Counted from the stretch's first letter, positions 6,909 to 14,199 are shown. The stretch is DNA of 14,199 nucleotides from Chroococcidiopsidaceae cyanobacterium CP_BM_RX_35 (GCA_019242465.1 JAFAVL010000057.1:1-14199), one strand, 5' to 3'. Notes: generated from the sequence alone by a model not told the origin. Program-made: numbers and translations.

Positions 6909-7841
6909 ATGCGAAGAACCACAGCTTCCTTAGAATTGCCCAATGCAGGACTTGAAAAGAGAGCGGGCGAAGACATTCAGGAAAAAATTGTTGAGGTAGT
7001 TTTATTCTGCTGCGGCTTAGTTTCCATTATCACCACTTTGGGGATTGTTTTTATTATCTTCCAAGTGACATTTGAGTTTTTTCAAAAGGTTTCGTTCGCT
7101 CAGTTCTTTCTCGATACTCGGTGGACGCCATTGTTTGCAGAGCGGCATTTTGGAATTTGGCCCCTGATTAATGGCACTGTGCTTACTACGGCTATTGCCA
7201 TGCTTACTGCCATCCCTCTAGGTTTATCCGCCGCTATCTACTTAAGTGAATATGCTTCACCTAGGTTGGCGTCTGTTTTGCGCCCAGCGATAGAATTGCT
7301 AGCAGGAGTACCTACTGTTGTCTATGGCTTCTTTGCTCTTTTATTTGTAACACCTGTTCTGCGGTCTTTTCTCCCACTTGAGATTTTTAACGCTTTGAGC
7401 GCGGGACTGATGATGGGGATGATGATTATTCCAACAATTAGCTCCATCAGCTTAGATGCCATGCAGTCTGTTCCTCGCTCTTTGCGGGAAGGAGCCTACG
7501 CCATAGGGGTGACTAAACTAGAAACTACAATCCAAGTTGTTCTCCCTGCTGCTCTTTCTGGAATTTCTGCCGCAGTTCTTTTGGGCGTTTCTAGAGCTGT
7601 TGGTGAAACCATGACTGTTTTGATTGCCGCTGGGCAAGAGCCTCGACTAACTCTGAATCCTGAGCAGTCGGTGGCAACAATGACGGCTTATATGGCTCAA
7701 ATTTCAGGGGGAGACAGTCCCCGTGGTAGTGTGAATTACCAAACTTTGTATGCTGTAGGAGCTGTTTTGTTTTTAATCACCTTAGCTCTAAACATTTTCG
7801 GATATTGGATTGCTAATCGTTACAAGGAAAAGTATGAGTAA
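6909..7841 (+). CDS. pstC: Phosphate ABC transporter permease subunit PstC
   Basis: PstC is one of two inner-membrane channel subunits of the high-affinity phosphate importer. It is 310 residues long, with a cytoplasmic N-terminus of about 25 residues and a first membrane span near 28-55, followed by further hydrophobic spans. Conserved Pst motifs are FGIWPLINGTVLTT (81-94), the span-linker LAGVPTVVYGFFAL (131-144), and the EAA loop SVPRSLREGAYAIGVTKLETT (187-207) that docks on PstB. The last motif continues to SRAVGETMTVLIAAG. It starts one base after the pstS stop, so translation is probably coupled. It is distinguished from PstA by the LTTA...GQEP region and by gene order S-C-A-B. Confidence 0.94.
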   Translation: MRRTTASLELPNAGLEKRAGEDIQEKIVEVVLFCCGLVSIITTLGIVFIIFQVTFEFFQKVSFAQFFLDTRWTPLFAERHFGIWPLINGTVLTTAIAMLTAIPLGLSAAIYLSEYASPRLASVLRPAIELLAGVPTVVYGFFALLFVTPVLRSFLPLEIFNALSAGLMMGMMIIPTISSISLDAMQSVPRSLREGAYAIGVTKLETTIQVVLPAALSGISAAVLLGVSRAVGETMTVLIAAGQEPRLTLNPEQSVATMTAYMAQISGGDSPRGSVNYQTLYAVGAVLFLITLALNIFGYWIANRYKEKYE

Positions 7842-7846
7842 TAGAC

Positions 7847-8749
7847 ATGTCCACTTCAATTTCTCCAAATGACTTTCAAAAGCGAATCGATGAGTTTACC
7901 CCAGGTGTAGAGAGAAGAGAAAAAATTGGCAGAATTTTTGAGATTATCTTTTTGCTTGCTCTCTATGTAGGTTTAGTTGTTCTTGCACTCTTACTCATTG
8001 TTGTCCTAAAAGATGGGTTTTCCAGGTTAATAACACCTGGATTTTTGACCGAAACTCCTTCTCGTTTTCCTGACCAAGGTGGTATAAAACCTGCTATCTT
8101 GGGCAGCTTTTTTCTGGGAATGTTAGTAATATTAATCACAGTACCTATTGGTGTAGGAGCGGCTTTGTATTTAGAAGAGTATGCACCAAAAAGTTGGTGG
8201 GGGAATCTAGTTGAGATTAACATTAGCAATTTAGCTGGAGTTCCTTCTATTGTCTATGGTCTCCTGGGATTAGGAGTTTTCAATTATTTGCTGGGTTTCG
8301 GTTCAACATTAATTTCTGGGGCACTAACTCTGTCCTTGTTGTCTTTGCCAATAATTATCGTAACCGCGAGAGAGGCAATTCGAGCTGTTCCCAATTCCCT
8401 CCGAGAAGCTTCTTATGGCTTAGGAACAACTAAGTGGCAAACCATATGGAATCACGTCTTACCTTATGCGACTCCAGGTATTTTAACAGGAGTGATTCTT
8501 TCGGTCTCGCGTGCCCTTGGTGATGCGGCTTCTCTGATCGTAATTGGCGCTGTGAGTTTTCTCACATTCAATCCTGGTTTGTTTCAACGCTTTATGGCAT
8601 TGCCCATATTAATTTATAACTATATTACTCGCCCTGAACCTGGTTTTGCTAACGCAGCAGCGGCAGCAATCATTGTTTTATTATTGTTGATCTTGGTTTT
8701 AAATGGGACAGCGATATATATCCGGCAACGCTTTTCGTCATTTAAATAA
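7847..8749 (+). CDS. pstA: Phosphate ABC transporter permease subunit PstA
   Basis: PstA is the second permease subunit and pairs with PstC. It is 300 residues long with a first membrane span near residues 31-55. The PstA-type sequences GGIKPAILGSFFLGMLVI (78-95), EEYAPKSWWG (110-119) and NLAGVPSIVYGLLGL (128-142) are present. The EAA loop AVPNSLREASYGLGTTKWQT (180-199) should contact PstB, and SRALGDAASLIVIGA is the usual PstA sequence after it. The start lies five bases after the pstC stop. The N-terminal 27 residues are polar and charged, as expected for the cytoplasmic tail. Confidence 0.94.
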   Translation: MSTSISPNDFQKRIDEFTPGVERREKIGRIFEIIFLLALYVGLVVLALLLIVVLKDGFSRLITPGFLTETPSRFPDQGGIKPAILGSFFLGMLVILITVPIGVGAALYLEEYAPKSWWGNLVEINISNLAGVPSIVYGLLGLGVFNYLLGFGSTLISGALTLSLLSLPIIIVTAREAIRAVPNSLREASYGLGTTKWQTIWNHVLPYATPGILTGVILSVSRALGDAASLIVIGAVSFLTFNPGLFQRFMALPILIYNYITRPEPGFANAAAAAIIVLLLLILVLNGTAIYIRQRFSSFK

Positions 8750-8827
8750 ATGTAAGAATTTAGAAGATAAGCATTTTTTTAAAATCCTTTGAATTCTCAC
8801 TGACATAAATACTGAGGAACACGCGAC

Positions 8828-9670
8828 ATGACCTTTAATGATAGCCAATCTCAAAGCAATCAGCATAACGCAATTTTTGATGCCAGCAAGCAAGACAACG
8901 TAGTTTTTGACGTCCAACAAGTCAAGGTTTACTACAGCGGATTTATGGCCCTGCAAGAGGTTAATGTCAAAATTCCCGAAAGAAAGATAGTAGCTTTCAT
9001 TGGACCTTCAGGATGCGGTAAAAGTACCCTACTACGCTGCTTCAATCGCATGAACGATTTAATCACTGGAGCTAAAGTTGAGGGCAGGCTCAATTACCAG
9101 GGTAAAAATATCTATGATGACAAAGTTAATCCAGTGAAATTGCGGCGTCATGTGGGGATGGTATTCCAAAGACCAAACCCTTTTCCTAAGTCAATCTACG
9201 AAAACATTGCTTTTGGACCGCGTGCCAATGGTTATAAAGGCAATATGGACGAACTCGTGGAGCAATCGCTGCGGCGAGCTGCAATTTGGCATGAGGTCAA
9301 GGATAAGCTGAAAGAGAAAGGCACGGCTTTATCTGGTGGACAGCAGCAGCGGCTTTGTATTGCCAGAGCGATCGCCATGAAGCCAGATGTTCTACTGATG
9401 GATGAACCCTGTTCTGCTCTAGATCCGATTTCAACCCAACAGGTTGAAGAACTTTGTCTTAAACTCAAGGAACACTACACCATCATTATGGTGACCCATA
9501 ACATGCAGCAAGCTTCACGAGTATCTGATTTGACTGCATTCTTCAACACCGAAACAGATGAGATTGGCAAACGCCGGGGTAAGTTAGTTGAGTTCAGTCC
9601 GACTGAGCAAATTTTTGATTCTCCTACGACTCGGGAAGCTAAGGAGTACATTAGCGGTAGGTTTGGCTAA
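8828..9670 (+). CDS. pstB: Phosphate ABC transporter ATP-binding protein PstB
   Basis: PstB is the cytoplasmic ATPase that drives phosphate import. All ABC motifs are intact in 280 residues: Walker [10 protein letters not shown] (59-67), Q-loop Gln114 in [10 protein letters not shown], signature LSGGQQQR (168-175), Walker B VLLMDEP (188-194), D-loop SALDP and H-loop His224 in [22 protein letters not shown] and [22 protein letters not shown] sequences are characteristic of PstB. It lies 78 bp after pstA, with GAGGA about nine bases before the ATG. The N-terminal 25 residues are a polar extension rich in Ser/Gln/Asn, not part of the ATPase core. One HIP1 site is present. Confidence 0.96.
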   Translation: MTFNDSQSQSNQHNAIFDASKQDNVVFDVQQVKVYYSGFMALQEVNVKIPERKIVAFIGPSGCGKSTLLRCFNRMNDLITGAKVEGRLNYQGKNIYDDKVNPVKLRRHVGMVFQRPNPFPKSIYENIAFGPRANGYKGNMDELVEQSLRRAAIWHEVKDKLKEKGTALSGGQQQRLCIARAIAMKPDVLLMDEPCSALDPISTQQVEELCLKLKEHYTIIMVTHNMQQASRVSDLTAFFNTETDEIGKRRGKLVEFSPTEQIFDSPTTREAKEYISGRFG

Positions 9671-9768
9671 TTAGTTTTCATCTATACACCCCACACCCCC
9701 TTTGTCATCAGACTTTGACTCTGTATCCAAATTAAACTACACTAAGTCTATTGGGTTGTGTAACTTAC

Positions 9769-9927
9769 GTGGAAAATACTAAAAAGGTGGGTGCGGCAGT
9801 TGACAATCCAATCTTGGGAAAGCATGTTGTGGTAGGAGCAGGGGCAAAAGTTTTGGGCAGATTCGGAATTGGCAATCAAGTTTGCATCGGGGTCAGTTCT
9901 TTGATCAGTTGGAATTGTCAACTATGA
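9769..9927 (+). pseudogene. Relic of a CysE-like serine acetyltransferase C-terminus
   Basis: From the GTG at 9769 a 52-codon frame (open upstream to 9736) encodes DNPILGKHVVVGAGAKVLGRFGIGNQVCIGVSSLI. This matches the hexapeptide-repeat C-terminus of CysE/EpsC serine O-acetyltransferases, which make O-acetylserine for cysteine synthesis. In intact proteins the region reads like HPT-x-G-x-x-VVVGAGAKVLG...IG...RIGAGSVVL. Everything N-terminal is missing, and the end is short, lacking the usual TVVG-PG tail. The stop TGA at 9925-9927 overlaps the ATG of the following regulator at 9924-9926. It is probably non-functional as an enzyme but could still be translated. Confidence 0.72.
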
Positions 9928-10508
9928 CCCTCTCAGCACCGCTTGATAGGGCTTTGGTCACACGAAAGACCTTTTATCGCCGCTCTCTATTGCCCTTAAG
10001 ACAGGATACACTGTGGAAAATTGAAACTGGGGTGGTTCGCACTATAACCTGGTTTGATAACGGCAACTTAGTGAACCTGGGTTTATGGGGACCAGGGGAT
10101 GTTGTGGGTCGTGCCCTCTCTAATGCTGACCCTTATCAAATTGAATGTCTCGGCCCAGTCGAGGTAACTCTACTACCAGCTCACAGTTGGCAACAAGCGA
10201 CTGAGGCGATGATTTTGCACATTCAGCGCTCTGGGGAATTAATCGAAATCCTGCACTGTAGACAAGCTGAAGTCTCTCTCTTACGTCTGTTTGCCTGGTT
10301 GGCAAACAGATTTGGGCAAGAGGTCGAGCAAGGAAAACTGATCGATCTACGATTAACTCATCAAGAGATTGCCGATCTGATTGGTTTAACCCGAGTGACG
10401 GTGACAAAGCTGCTGAATGCTTTTGAGAAGCAGGGGATTATTCAGCGCGTCCAACGCCAATTGATTATTGTGCATAACCAGTCGCCCTTCTGGCACTACG
10501 AAATCTAG
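9924..10508 (+). CDS. Crp/Fnr-family transcriptional regulator, short form
   Basis: With the ATG at 9924 the protein has 194 residues. A TTG at 9882 would add 14 residues, but those bases encode the CysE relic in another frame. Residues about 1-100 are an abbreviated cyclic-nucleotide-binding-like beta-roll (LWKIETGVVRTITWFDNGNLVNLGLWGPGDVVGRAL). A dimer helix follows at 98-130, then a winged helix-turn-helix with LTHQEIADLIGLTRVTVTKLLNAFEKQGII (144-173). It is shorter than canonical CRP (about 210-230) and NtcA, and lacks an obvious RxS phosphate-binding cassette for cAMP, so the ligand is unknown. Its targets are also unknown; neighbouring mtnC and the CysE fragment hint at sulfur metabolism, but that is inference. 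Confidence 0.82.
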   Translation: MTLSAPLDRALVTRKTFYRRSLLPLRQDTLWKIETGVVRTITWFDNGNLVNLGLWGPGDVVGRALSNADPYQIECLGPVEVTLLPAHSWQQATEAMILHIQRSGELIEILHCRQAEVSLLRLFAWLANRFGQEVEQGKLIDLRLTHQEIADLIGLTRVTVTKLLNAFEKQGIIQRVQRQLIIVHNQSPFWHYEI

Positions 10509-10536
10509 TACATGTTTGATGCCATTTCATATTTCA

Positions 10537-10608
10537 CAGTCGAGTCGATTTTTTGTAATTTGCTTTACTTGTGCTCCTGAATTGACTGTGTCACAATTAA
10601 CTCGACTG
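10537..10608. promoter_or_regulatory. Inverted 9-mers between the Crp-type gene and mtnC
   Basis: CAGTCGAGT (10537-10545) and its exact reverse complement ACTCGACTG (10600-10608) flank 54 bases, just before the mtnC start at 10620. The same ACTCGACTGC 10-mer also occurs before pstS (5767-5776). They may be protein-binding half sites or chance. A TGTGTCACA palindrome (10587-10595) lies between them, but it lacks the spacer of a Crp site. Confidence 0.22.
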
Positions 10609-10619
10609 CTGGACGAGCC

Positions 10620-11342
10620 ATGACTAATTCCGATTGCGTAGATGCCCTACTGCTAGATATAGAAGGAACTACGACTCCGGTGGATTATGTTTTTGGGATC
10701 TTGTTCCCCTTTGCCCGAGTGCACGTGGATTCCTTTCTCCAAGCTCACACTCAGGATAGCGCGGTGCAAGCGGATCTGAAACGCTTATGGCAAGAGTATG
10801 AAACTGATATTGCTCAGGGTCTCTCTATACCAGAGTGGAAGGATAACCGAACTTCCGGAGCAGTTCCTTACATCGACTACTTGATTTCAATCGATAGGAA
10901 GTCCACGGAACTGAAGTCTTTGCAGGGAAAGATTTGGGAACAGGGCTATCGGGATGGGACGCTGCGTTCGCCAACTTTTACCGATGTCAAACCGGCCTTT
11001 GAACGTTGGACAAGTGCGCTCAAGAAGTTGTTTATCTTCTCATCGGGGAGCGTGCAGGCACAACAGCTTCTCTTTCAATACACCGAAGTAGGAGATTTGA
11101 CAGGCTTTTTGAGTGATTATTTTGATACAAAAATGGGACCGAAAAAAGCGGCAGACAGCTACCACAAAATTGCCCAAACCATTAAGATCCCCCCTGCTCG
11201 TATTCTGTTTATTTCAGATGTAGTGGCTGAGTTAAGGGCAGCCCAGTCCGTGGGAATGCGAGTACTCTTCTGCCTCAGACCGGGAAATCTATCTTCGGAC
11301 TCAGAAGGTTTCTCGGTAATCCAGAGCTTTAATGGCGTTTGA
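10620..11342 (+). CDS. mtnC: Acireductone synthase (enolase-phosphatase E1)
   Basis: MtnC is a cytoplasmic HAD-superfamily enzyme of the methionine salvage pathway. It enolises and then dephosphorylates 2,3-diketo-5-methylthiopentyl-1-phosphate to acireductone. Its 240 residues are full length. Motif I is LLLDIEGTTTPVDYV (11-25) with Asp13 and Glu15, where E1 enzymes have DIEGT. Motif II is IFSSGSVQAQQLLF (139-152). Lys171 lies in FDTKMGPKKAADSY, and motif IV is ILFISDVVAELRAA (195-208) followed by RPGN. No other mtn genes are in the window. Its last 184 bases overlap the antisense end of the TPR relic frame. The ATG at 10620 gives a normal N-terminus. Confidence 0.94.
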   Translation: MTNSDCVDALLLDIEGTTTPVDYVFGILFPFARVHVDSFLQAHTQDSAVQADLKRLWQEYETDIAQGLSIPEWKDNRTSGAVPYIDYLISIDRKSTELKSLQGKIWEQGYRDGTLRSPTFTDVKPAFERWTSALKKLFIFSSGSVQAQQLLFQYTEVGDLTGFLSDYFDTKMGPKKAADSYHKIAQTIKIPPARILFISDVVAELRAAQSVGMRVLFCLRPGNLSSDSEGFSVIQSFNGV

Positions 11343-11956
11343 CTGAAGAAGGAGCGGTGAGTAGCCTCTTTGAACAACTGAGCTTCTCTAGTCTTACCTT
11401 GAGCACTAAGGCTTTGTGCTAATCCATGTAATGACCAGCCGTTGTTGGGGTAAATGACTAGGTCTGCCCGATATACCTGCTCGGCCTCTGCCGGACGTCC
11501 CACTTGAAGTAAGACGGCTGCCAAAGATTGTCGCACTGGGGAGTACCAAGGCGCGGGTTCATCGTAACTGAGGTTGTCTTCTAACTCAACAGCTTGTTTG
11601 AGGTTATAAATTGCCTGCTCGACGTTACCGAGCCCAGCGGCAATTTCACCTGCCAGTACTTCGGAACCGATTCGCAGCAAAGCAGCAGTTTTATTGATAT
11701 CCCATATAGTAACGTTATCTAACGCAGGGTTGGCGGCGATCGCTCGCAACTGTTCTAACTCCCCTTGTGCATTCCGAAGCTGACCTTTGGCAACAAATGC
11801 CATTTCCCGCGCATAGTGCCAGACTCCAGTGGGGTAGAGTAAATCTGAGGCAGGAGCAGGCTCTGTGAGAATCTTATCCCAAAGCTCAAACTTTACTAGG
11901 GTGTATAGGGGAATTGAGATGTAATGTTGGAGTGTGCCATAACTCAGATCTTGCAC
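11159..11956 (-). pseudogene. C-terminal remnant of a large TPR protein, cut by an IS
   Basis: The frame begins with a GTG at 11956 but has no natural N-terminus. Its sequence (SIPLYTLVKFELWDKIL, YPTGVWHYAREMAFVAKGQL, YDEPAPWYSPVRQSLAAVLLQVGRPAEAEQVYRADL, NGWSLHGLAQSLSAQGKTREA) matches the C-terminal third of TPR proteins that are normally about 500-600 residues. Directly upstream, the frame continues into IS transposase DNA (transposase stop at 11944-11946), so the insertion removed or displaced the 5' part. The expected end lies near 11345. The last 60 codons run antisense through mtnC and are not family-like, so the original stop also seems lost. One HIP1 site remains (11736-11743). Confidence 0.72.
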
Positions 11957-12668
11957 CAGGTCACATTGATATCCAGTCCATACTTTTTGGCCAAAGGTTG
12001 TAGGTGTTGAATCTGTGTCAACAAGGGGAATAACGCCATCAGTGGGAGCAGTAGTTCAAGAGCTAACTGTGCAGCTTCACCCCAATCAGGTAAGGGACTA
12101 TTGGGAGAATGGAGATAGCTCCAGTGAGCTAGCAGGTAAGCGGTCAGAGATAAAACTAACCATCTATAAACACCCAGAAGAGCCTGTTGCCCAAAGCGGT
12201 GAAGACCGAATCGGTGTGGTGTTTTGCTGTTTTGAAAAAACCCTCAATTGCCCAACGGCGGCGTCCCCAGGAAGAGATAGTATTGCCCTTAAGAGGTTTA
12301 GTCGAAAGAATATATCGTTTTTGTAGCTTGCCGTTTTCACGCTGAAAATAGTACCAGGACAGATAGACTGGGAACTTCAAACCAAGTAGCTGAACTTGAG
12401 AGCCTCGTTTGTGTAGTTGTCTAAGGTTGCCTTCATCATCCAGCTTACGGGTACAAGATATCCCCACCACAGCATGATGTTTGAGTTGACGCACTTGGGT
12501 AACAAACTCTTGACTACCAAAGGCCGTGTCAGCTAGCACCAAGACGGCAAAGCGCTCAGTCAGTGTTTTAGGCAGTTGTCGCAGTAGACGCAATCCTAGT
12601 TGAACTGGAGACGGGGTATTCTTACCACGATAGACGCGAAAACCCCAAGGAACTCGCCGTTGACCCAG
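11944..12668 (-). mobile_element. Truncated, frameshifted IS4-like transposase relic
   Basis: Two overlapping minus-strand frames together read as one DDE transposase. Frame one, from 12668, gives QRRVPWGFRVYRGKN, then the Asp-containing VLVLADTAFGSQEF and RRRWAIEGFFKTAKH. In that last stretch Arg-x3-Glu-x6-Lys fits the R-E-K part of the IS4-family YREK signature. Frame two, entered at about 12213, continues RFGLHRFGQQALLGVYRWLVLSLTAYLLAHW to DINVTWCKI and stop at 11944-11946. The frame break lies between 12234 and 12213. The N-terminal domain with the first catalytic Asp is absent, since homology stops at an in-frame TAA next to 12669. The copy is therefore dead, whether or not the shift is programmed. 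The exact IS ends and target duplication could not be found. Confidence 0.8.
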
Positions 12669-12682
12669 TTAGGACTTACGCA
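12668..12682. repeat. IS-end-like motif at the transposase truncation
   Basis: GTTAGGACTTACGCA sits exactly where transposase homology stops. AGGACTTACGCA resembles terminal sequences of cyanobacterial insertion elements as I remember them. No inverted partner was found in the window. The following stretch to 12819 has no gene, only a small GTAAT/ATTAC palindrome (12724-12737). Confidence 0.4.
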
Positions 12683-12819
12683 CTATACAAATAGACTTTT
12701 ATGTGTGTTAACAATCTGGGCGGGTAATATGCATTACGGATGTCTGTTTAATCGCATAGATATTGAAAGTTATCTGTCTTTACCAAGAGTTCAGTGACCG
12801 TGTATCTATTTTTTAAGTA

Positions 12820-13089
12820 TCAAAGCTCAACTTGTTGAATATATTGGATTGCGACTACTAGCGGATCGAGCATCACCTGGTAACTAGTATCAGTGGAGCG
12901 TTCGAGTGTCATCAATCCCGCTTGTTCAATCGCGATAAATCCAGTAATCGCTGCGTTAACTATTCGCATTGCATCAATTAATTTTGTTTCACTGAGATTG
13001 TAAGGTTGCAGCAACCGTTTGAGGAATCTGAAAACTTCTTGAATCAGCGGCGCTGTTTTTGGGTCGTTGAGATTGATGCCGTTGCAATC
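12820..13089 (-). pseudogene. C-terminal fragment of a TetR-family regulator
   Basis: The open stretch runs from after a stop at 13090-13092 to the TGA at 12820-12822, with no good start codon. It encodes GINLNDPKTAPLIQEVFRFLKRLL, then AMRIVNAAITGFIAIEQAGLMTL, then DTSYQVMLDPLVVAI. This layout, with G-F-x-x-(I/L)E-x-A-G and a conserved (S/T)Y/F-x-x-(L/M)L helix, is that of the ligand-binding C-terminal half of many TetR/AcrR regulators. The helix-turn-helix half is missing. It lies 33 bp beyond the stop of the intact RHH-TetR gene, on the same strand, but its sequence is from a different TetR subfamily. Confidence 0.65.
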
Positions 13090-13122
13090 TCAAATAGTGA
13101 GTAATGATGTCATTACAGCCAG

Positions 13123-14193
13123 TTAGTCGCAGACTTGTGCTTTTACTGATCGCTTTAGGCTTGCAAAAGCAGCGCGGTCTCCAGAGATTCCAGCAGTGGC
13201 GATCACCACAGTTGCTTGGCGAACAGCAGTGGCAATCTGTTCAGCTACGGAGTTATCCGAAACTGCCCGTGCTAGCGTCACTCCACCTGTCAGTACTGCG
13301 AGGATGACCCAGGCAGTATCTTGTTTTTCGGTTGCAGTTCCAATGGTTAACCCAGCGGCAACCGTTTCAGCAAGCTGGAGCAGCCCAGCTTGATAGGCAG
13401 CTCGGACTTGGTGATTTGAGGAGCGGATAACCTCTGGTGAGAGTGTAGGCAGAGCACAACCACAAGCTAGATTTTGTCTATGTGCTTTTCCCACATAGTA
13501 GTCAGCAAGGGCAATCGGCCAGTTTTCACCGTTATCGGCACGGAATTTCTCAACTCCTGCCCGAAATTCATCGAGTCCAGCAACCACTGCGGCCATAAAT
13601 GCTTCTTCCTTAGAGCGAAAGTGACCGTAAAATGCACCTGAAGTCACGCCCGCCTCTTTTGCCAGGCTATCTATACCAATGCCGCTGAAGCCACGGGTGC
13701 GAAAGCCGCGACCTGCTGCCTTCAGAATTCGCACTCTCGTCTCTTCAGACTTTGATACCGGATGCATGCCATCATCGGGTATCTGAGCCGCTTGACTCCT
13801 GAAAATGGAACTTTCTGTTGGTTTGGCAAGCTTATGCATAGCAGCAGCCTGCTCAGTTAACAGGTTGTCCAATCGCTGTACAAGCGTGTCATACAAGGTA
13901 CTAGATAAAGTCTGAGCGATCTTTGTCACTTTGGCTTCCAGAGCCAGGTCGTCAGCCTCATTCTCTCGACCGGAAGTGGCTTCAGGAGACGCAGTCTGTC
14001 TATCTGATAGCTCCAGCGCTGACTTGAGTAGGGTCGCTATCACTGCGCTTAAGTTAGGCTGACCACGCTTATCTAAACGTCCCGATTGGTTGATGAAACC
14101 CTGAGTTAGGGCGTAGTCACTGACTGCCTGCAGCAAATCATTAGGAATTCTGATGCTGATGGCTGTTGTGACCGAAGAAATTGGTTTACCCAT
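13123..14193 (-). CDS. RHH-like domain fused to a TetR/AcrR-family regulator
   Basis: This is one uninterrupted 356-residue frame, against about 190-210 residues for ordinary TetR proteins. Residues 11-60 (AISIRIPNDLLQAVSDYA ... NLSAVIATLLKSALE) have the strand-helix-helix pattern of a ribbon-helix-helix DNA-binding or dimerisation domain, with an 18-residue insert between the helices. Residues 80-122 form an amphipathic helical linker. Residues 150-200 are a classic TetR DNA-binding domain (TRVRILKAAGRGFRTRGFSGIGIDSLAKEAGVTSGAFYGHFRSKEEAF). The rest is an effector-binding domain with NLACGCALPTLSPEV. A start at Met143 would give a normal-sized TetR, but the upstream codons are clean. The effector and target are unknown; TetR genes usually repress neighbours and themselves. 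The frame may begin further right, as only six bases precede the ATG. Confidence 0.78.
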   Translation of the reverse strand: MGKPISSVTTAISIRIPNDLLQAVSDYALTQGFINQSGRLDKRGQPNLSAVIATLLKSALELSDRQTASPEATSGRENEADDLALEAKVTKIAQTLSSTLYDTLVQRLDNLLTEQAAAMHKLAKPTESSIFRSQAAQIPDDGMHPVSKSEETRVRILKAAGRGFRTRGFSGIGIDSLAKEAGVTSGAFYGHFRSKEEAFMAAVVAGLDEFRAGVEKFRADNGENWPIALADYYVGKAHRQNLACGCALPTLSPEVIRSSNHQVRAAYQAGLLQLAETVAAGLTIGTATEKQDTAWVILAVLTGGVTLARAVSDNSVAEQIATAVRQATVVIATAGISGDRAAFASLKRSVKAQVCD

Positions 14194-14199
14194 GACTGC

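Noticed and set aside
9882..9923. Upstream TTG start for the Crp-type regulator
   Set aside because: These bases encode the conserved CysE-like hexapeptide tail in another frame; the ATG at 9924 forms an ATGA overlap and gives a normal family N-terminus.
10587..10595. TGTGTCACA as a Crp binding site near mtnC
   Set aside because: The half sites have no six-base spacer as in TGTGA-N6-TCACA, and the neighbouring regulator is not a canonical cAMP receptor.
12015..12326. 103-codon + strand frame over the IS
   Set aside because: It is antisense to the transposase relic and has no recognisable protein sequence.
12600..12797. 65-codon + strand frame at the IS truncation
   Set aside because: It spans the junction between transposase and foreign DNA, so it cannot be an evolved gene.

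Overview
The window looks like chromosomal DNA from a cyanobacterium. Seven copies of the HIP1 octamer GCGATCGC are visible: five inside murF, one in pstB and one in a TPR relic. A pentapeptide-repeat protein, a secreted trypsin/TPR protein, a short Crp-family regulator and G-rich heptamer repeats in an intergenic gap all fit that group. The genus cannot be fixed from the sequence alone.

Layout, left to right. Positions 2-91 hold the last codons of a histone-deacetylase-like (HDAC/acetoin utilization) gene on +. A pentapeptide-repeat gene lies convergent to it (124-594, -). The gap at 595-1198 carries a terminator-like hairpin, a roughly 50-bp dispersed repeat and a 19-bp G-rich inverted repeat. 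Two minus-strand genes follow: a secreted trypsin-like protease with C-terminal TPRs (1199-2707), and a membrane-anchored protein of unknown function (2783-3661) whose annotated 5' end contains another copy of the dispersed repeat. On + come a small unknown protein (3827-4189) and murF (4201-5580, peptidoglycan precursor synthesis). The complete phosphate importer pstS-pstC-pstA-pstB (5801-9670, +) comes next: a lipoprotein that captures phosphate, two permease subunits and the ATPase.

Downstream, a fragment of a CysE-like serine acetyltransferase (9769-9927) overlaps the start of a short Crp/Fnr regulator by an ATGA junction. It is followed by mtnC, the enolase-phosphatase of methionine salvage (10620-11342). 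From about 11160 to 13090 the sequence is a graveyard on the minus strand. It contains the C-terminal part of a TPR protein cut off by an insertion sequence, a truncated and frameshifted IS4-like transposase, an IS-end-like motif at its truncation point, and the C-terminal half of a TetR regulator. The last gene (13123-14193, -) is intact and unusual: a ribbon-helix-helix-like N-terminus joined through a helical linker to a full TetR repressor.

The clear functional units are the Pst importer and the two housekeeping enzymes MurF and MtnC. No CRISPR array, rRNA or tRNA was recognised. The most original items are the RHH-TetR fusion and the CysE-relic/Crp overlap. I do not see a complete new multi-gene system.
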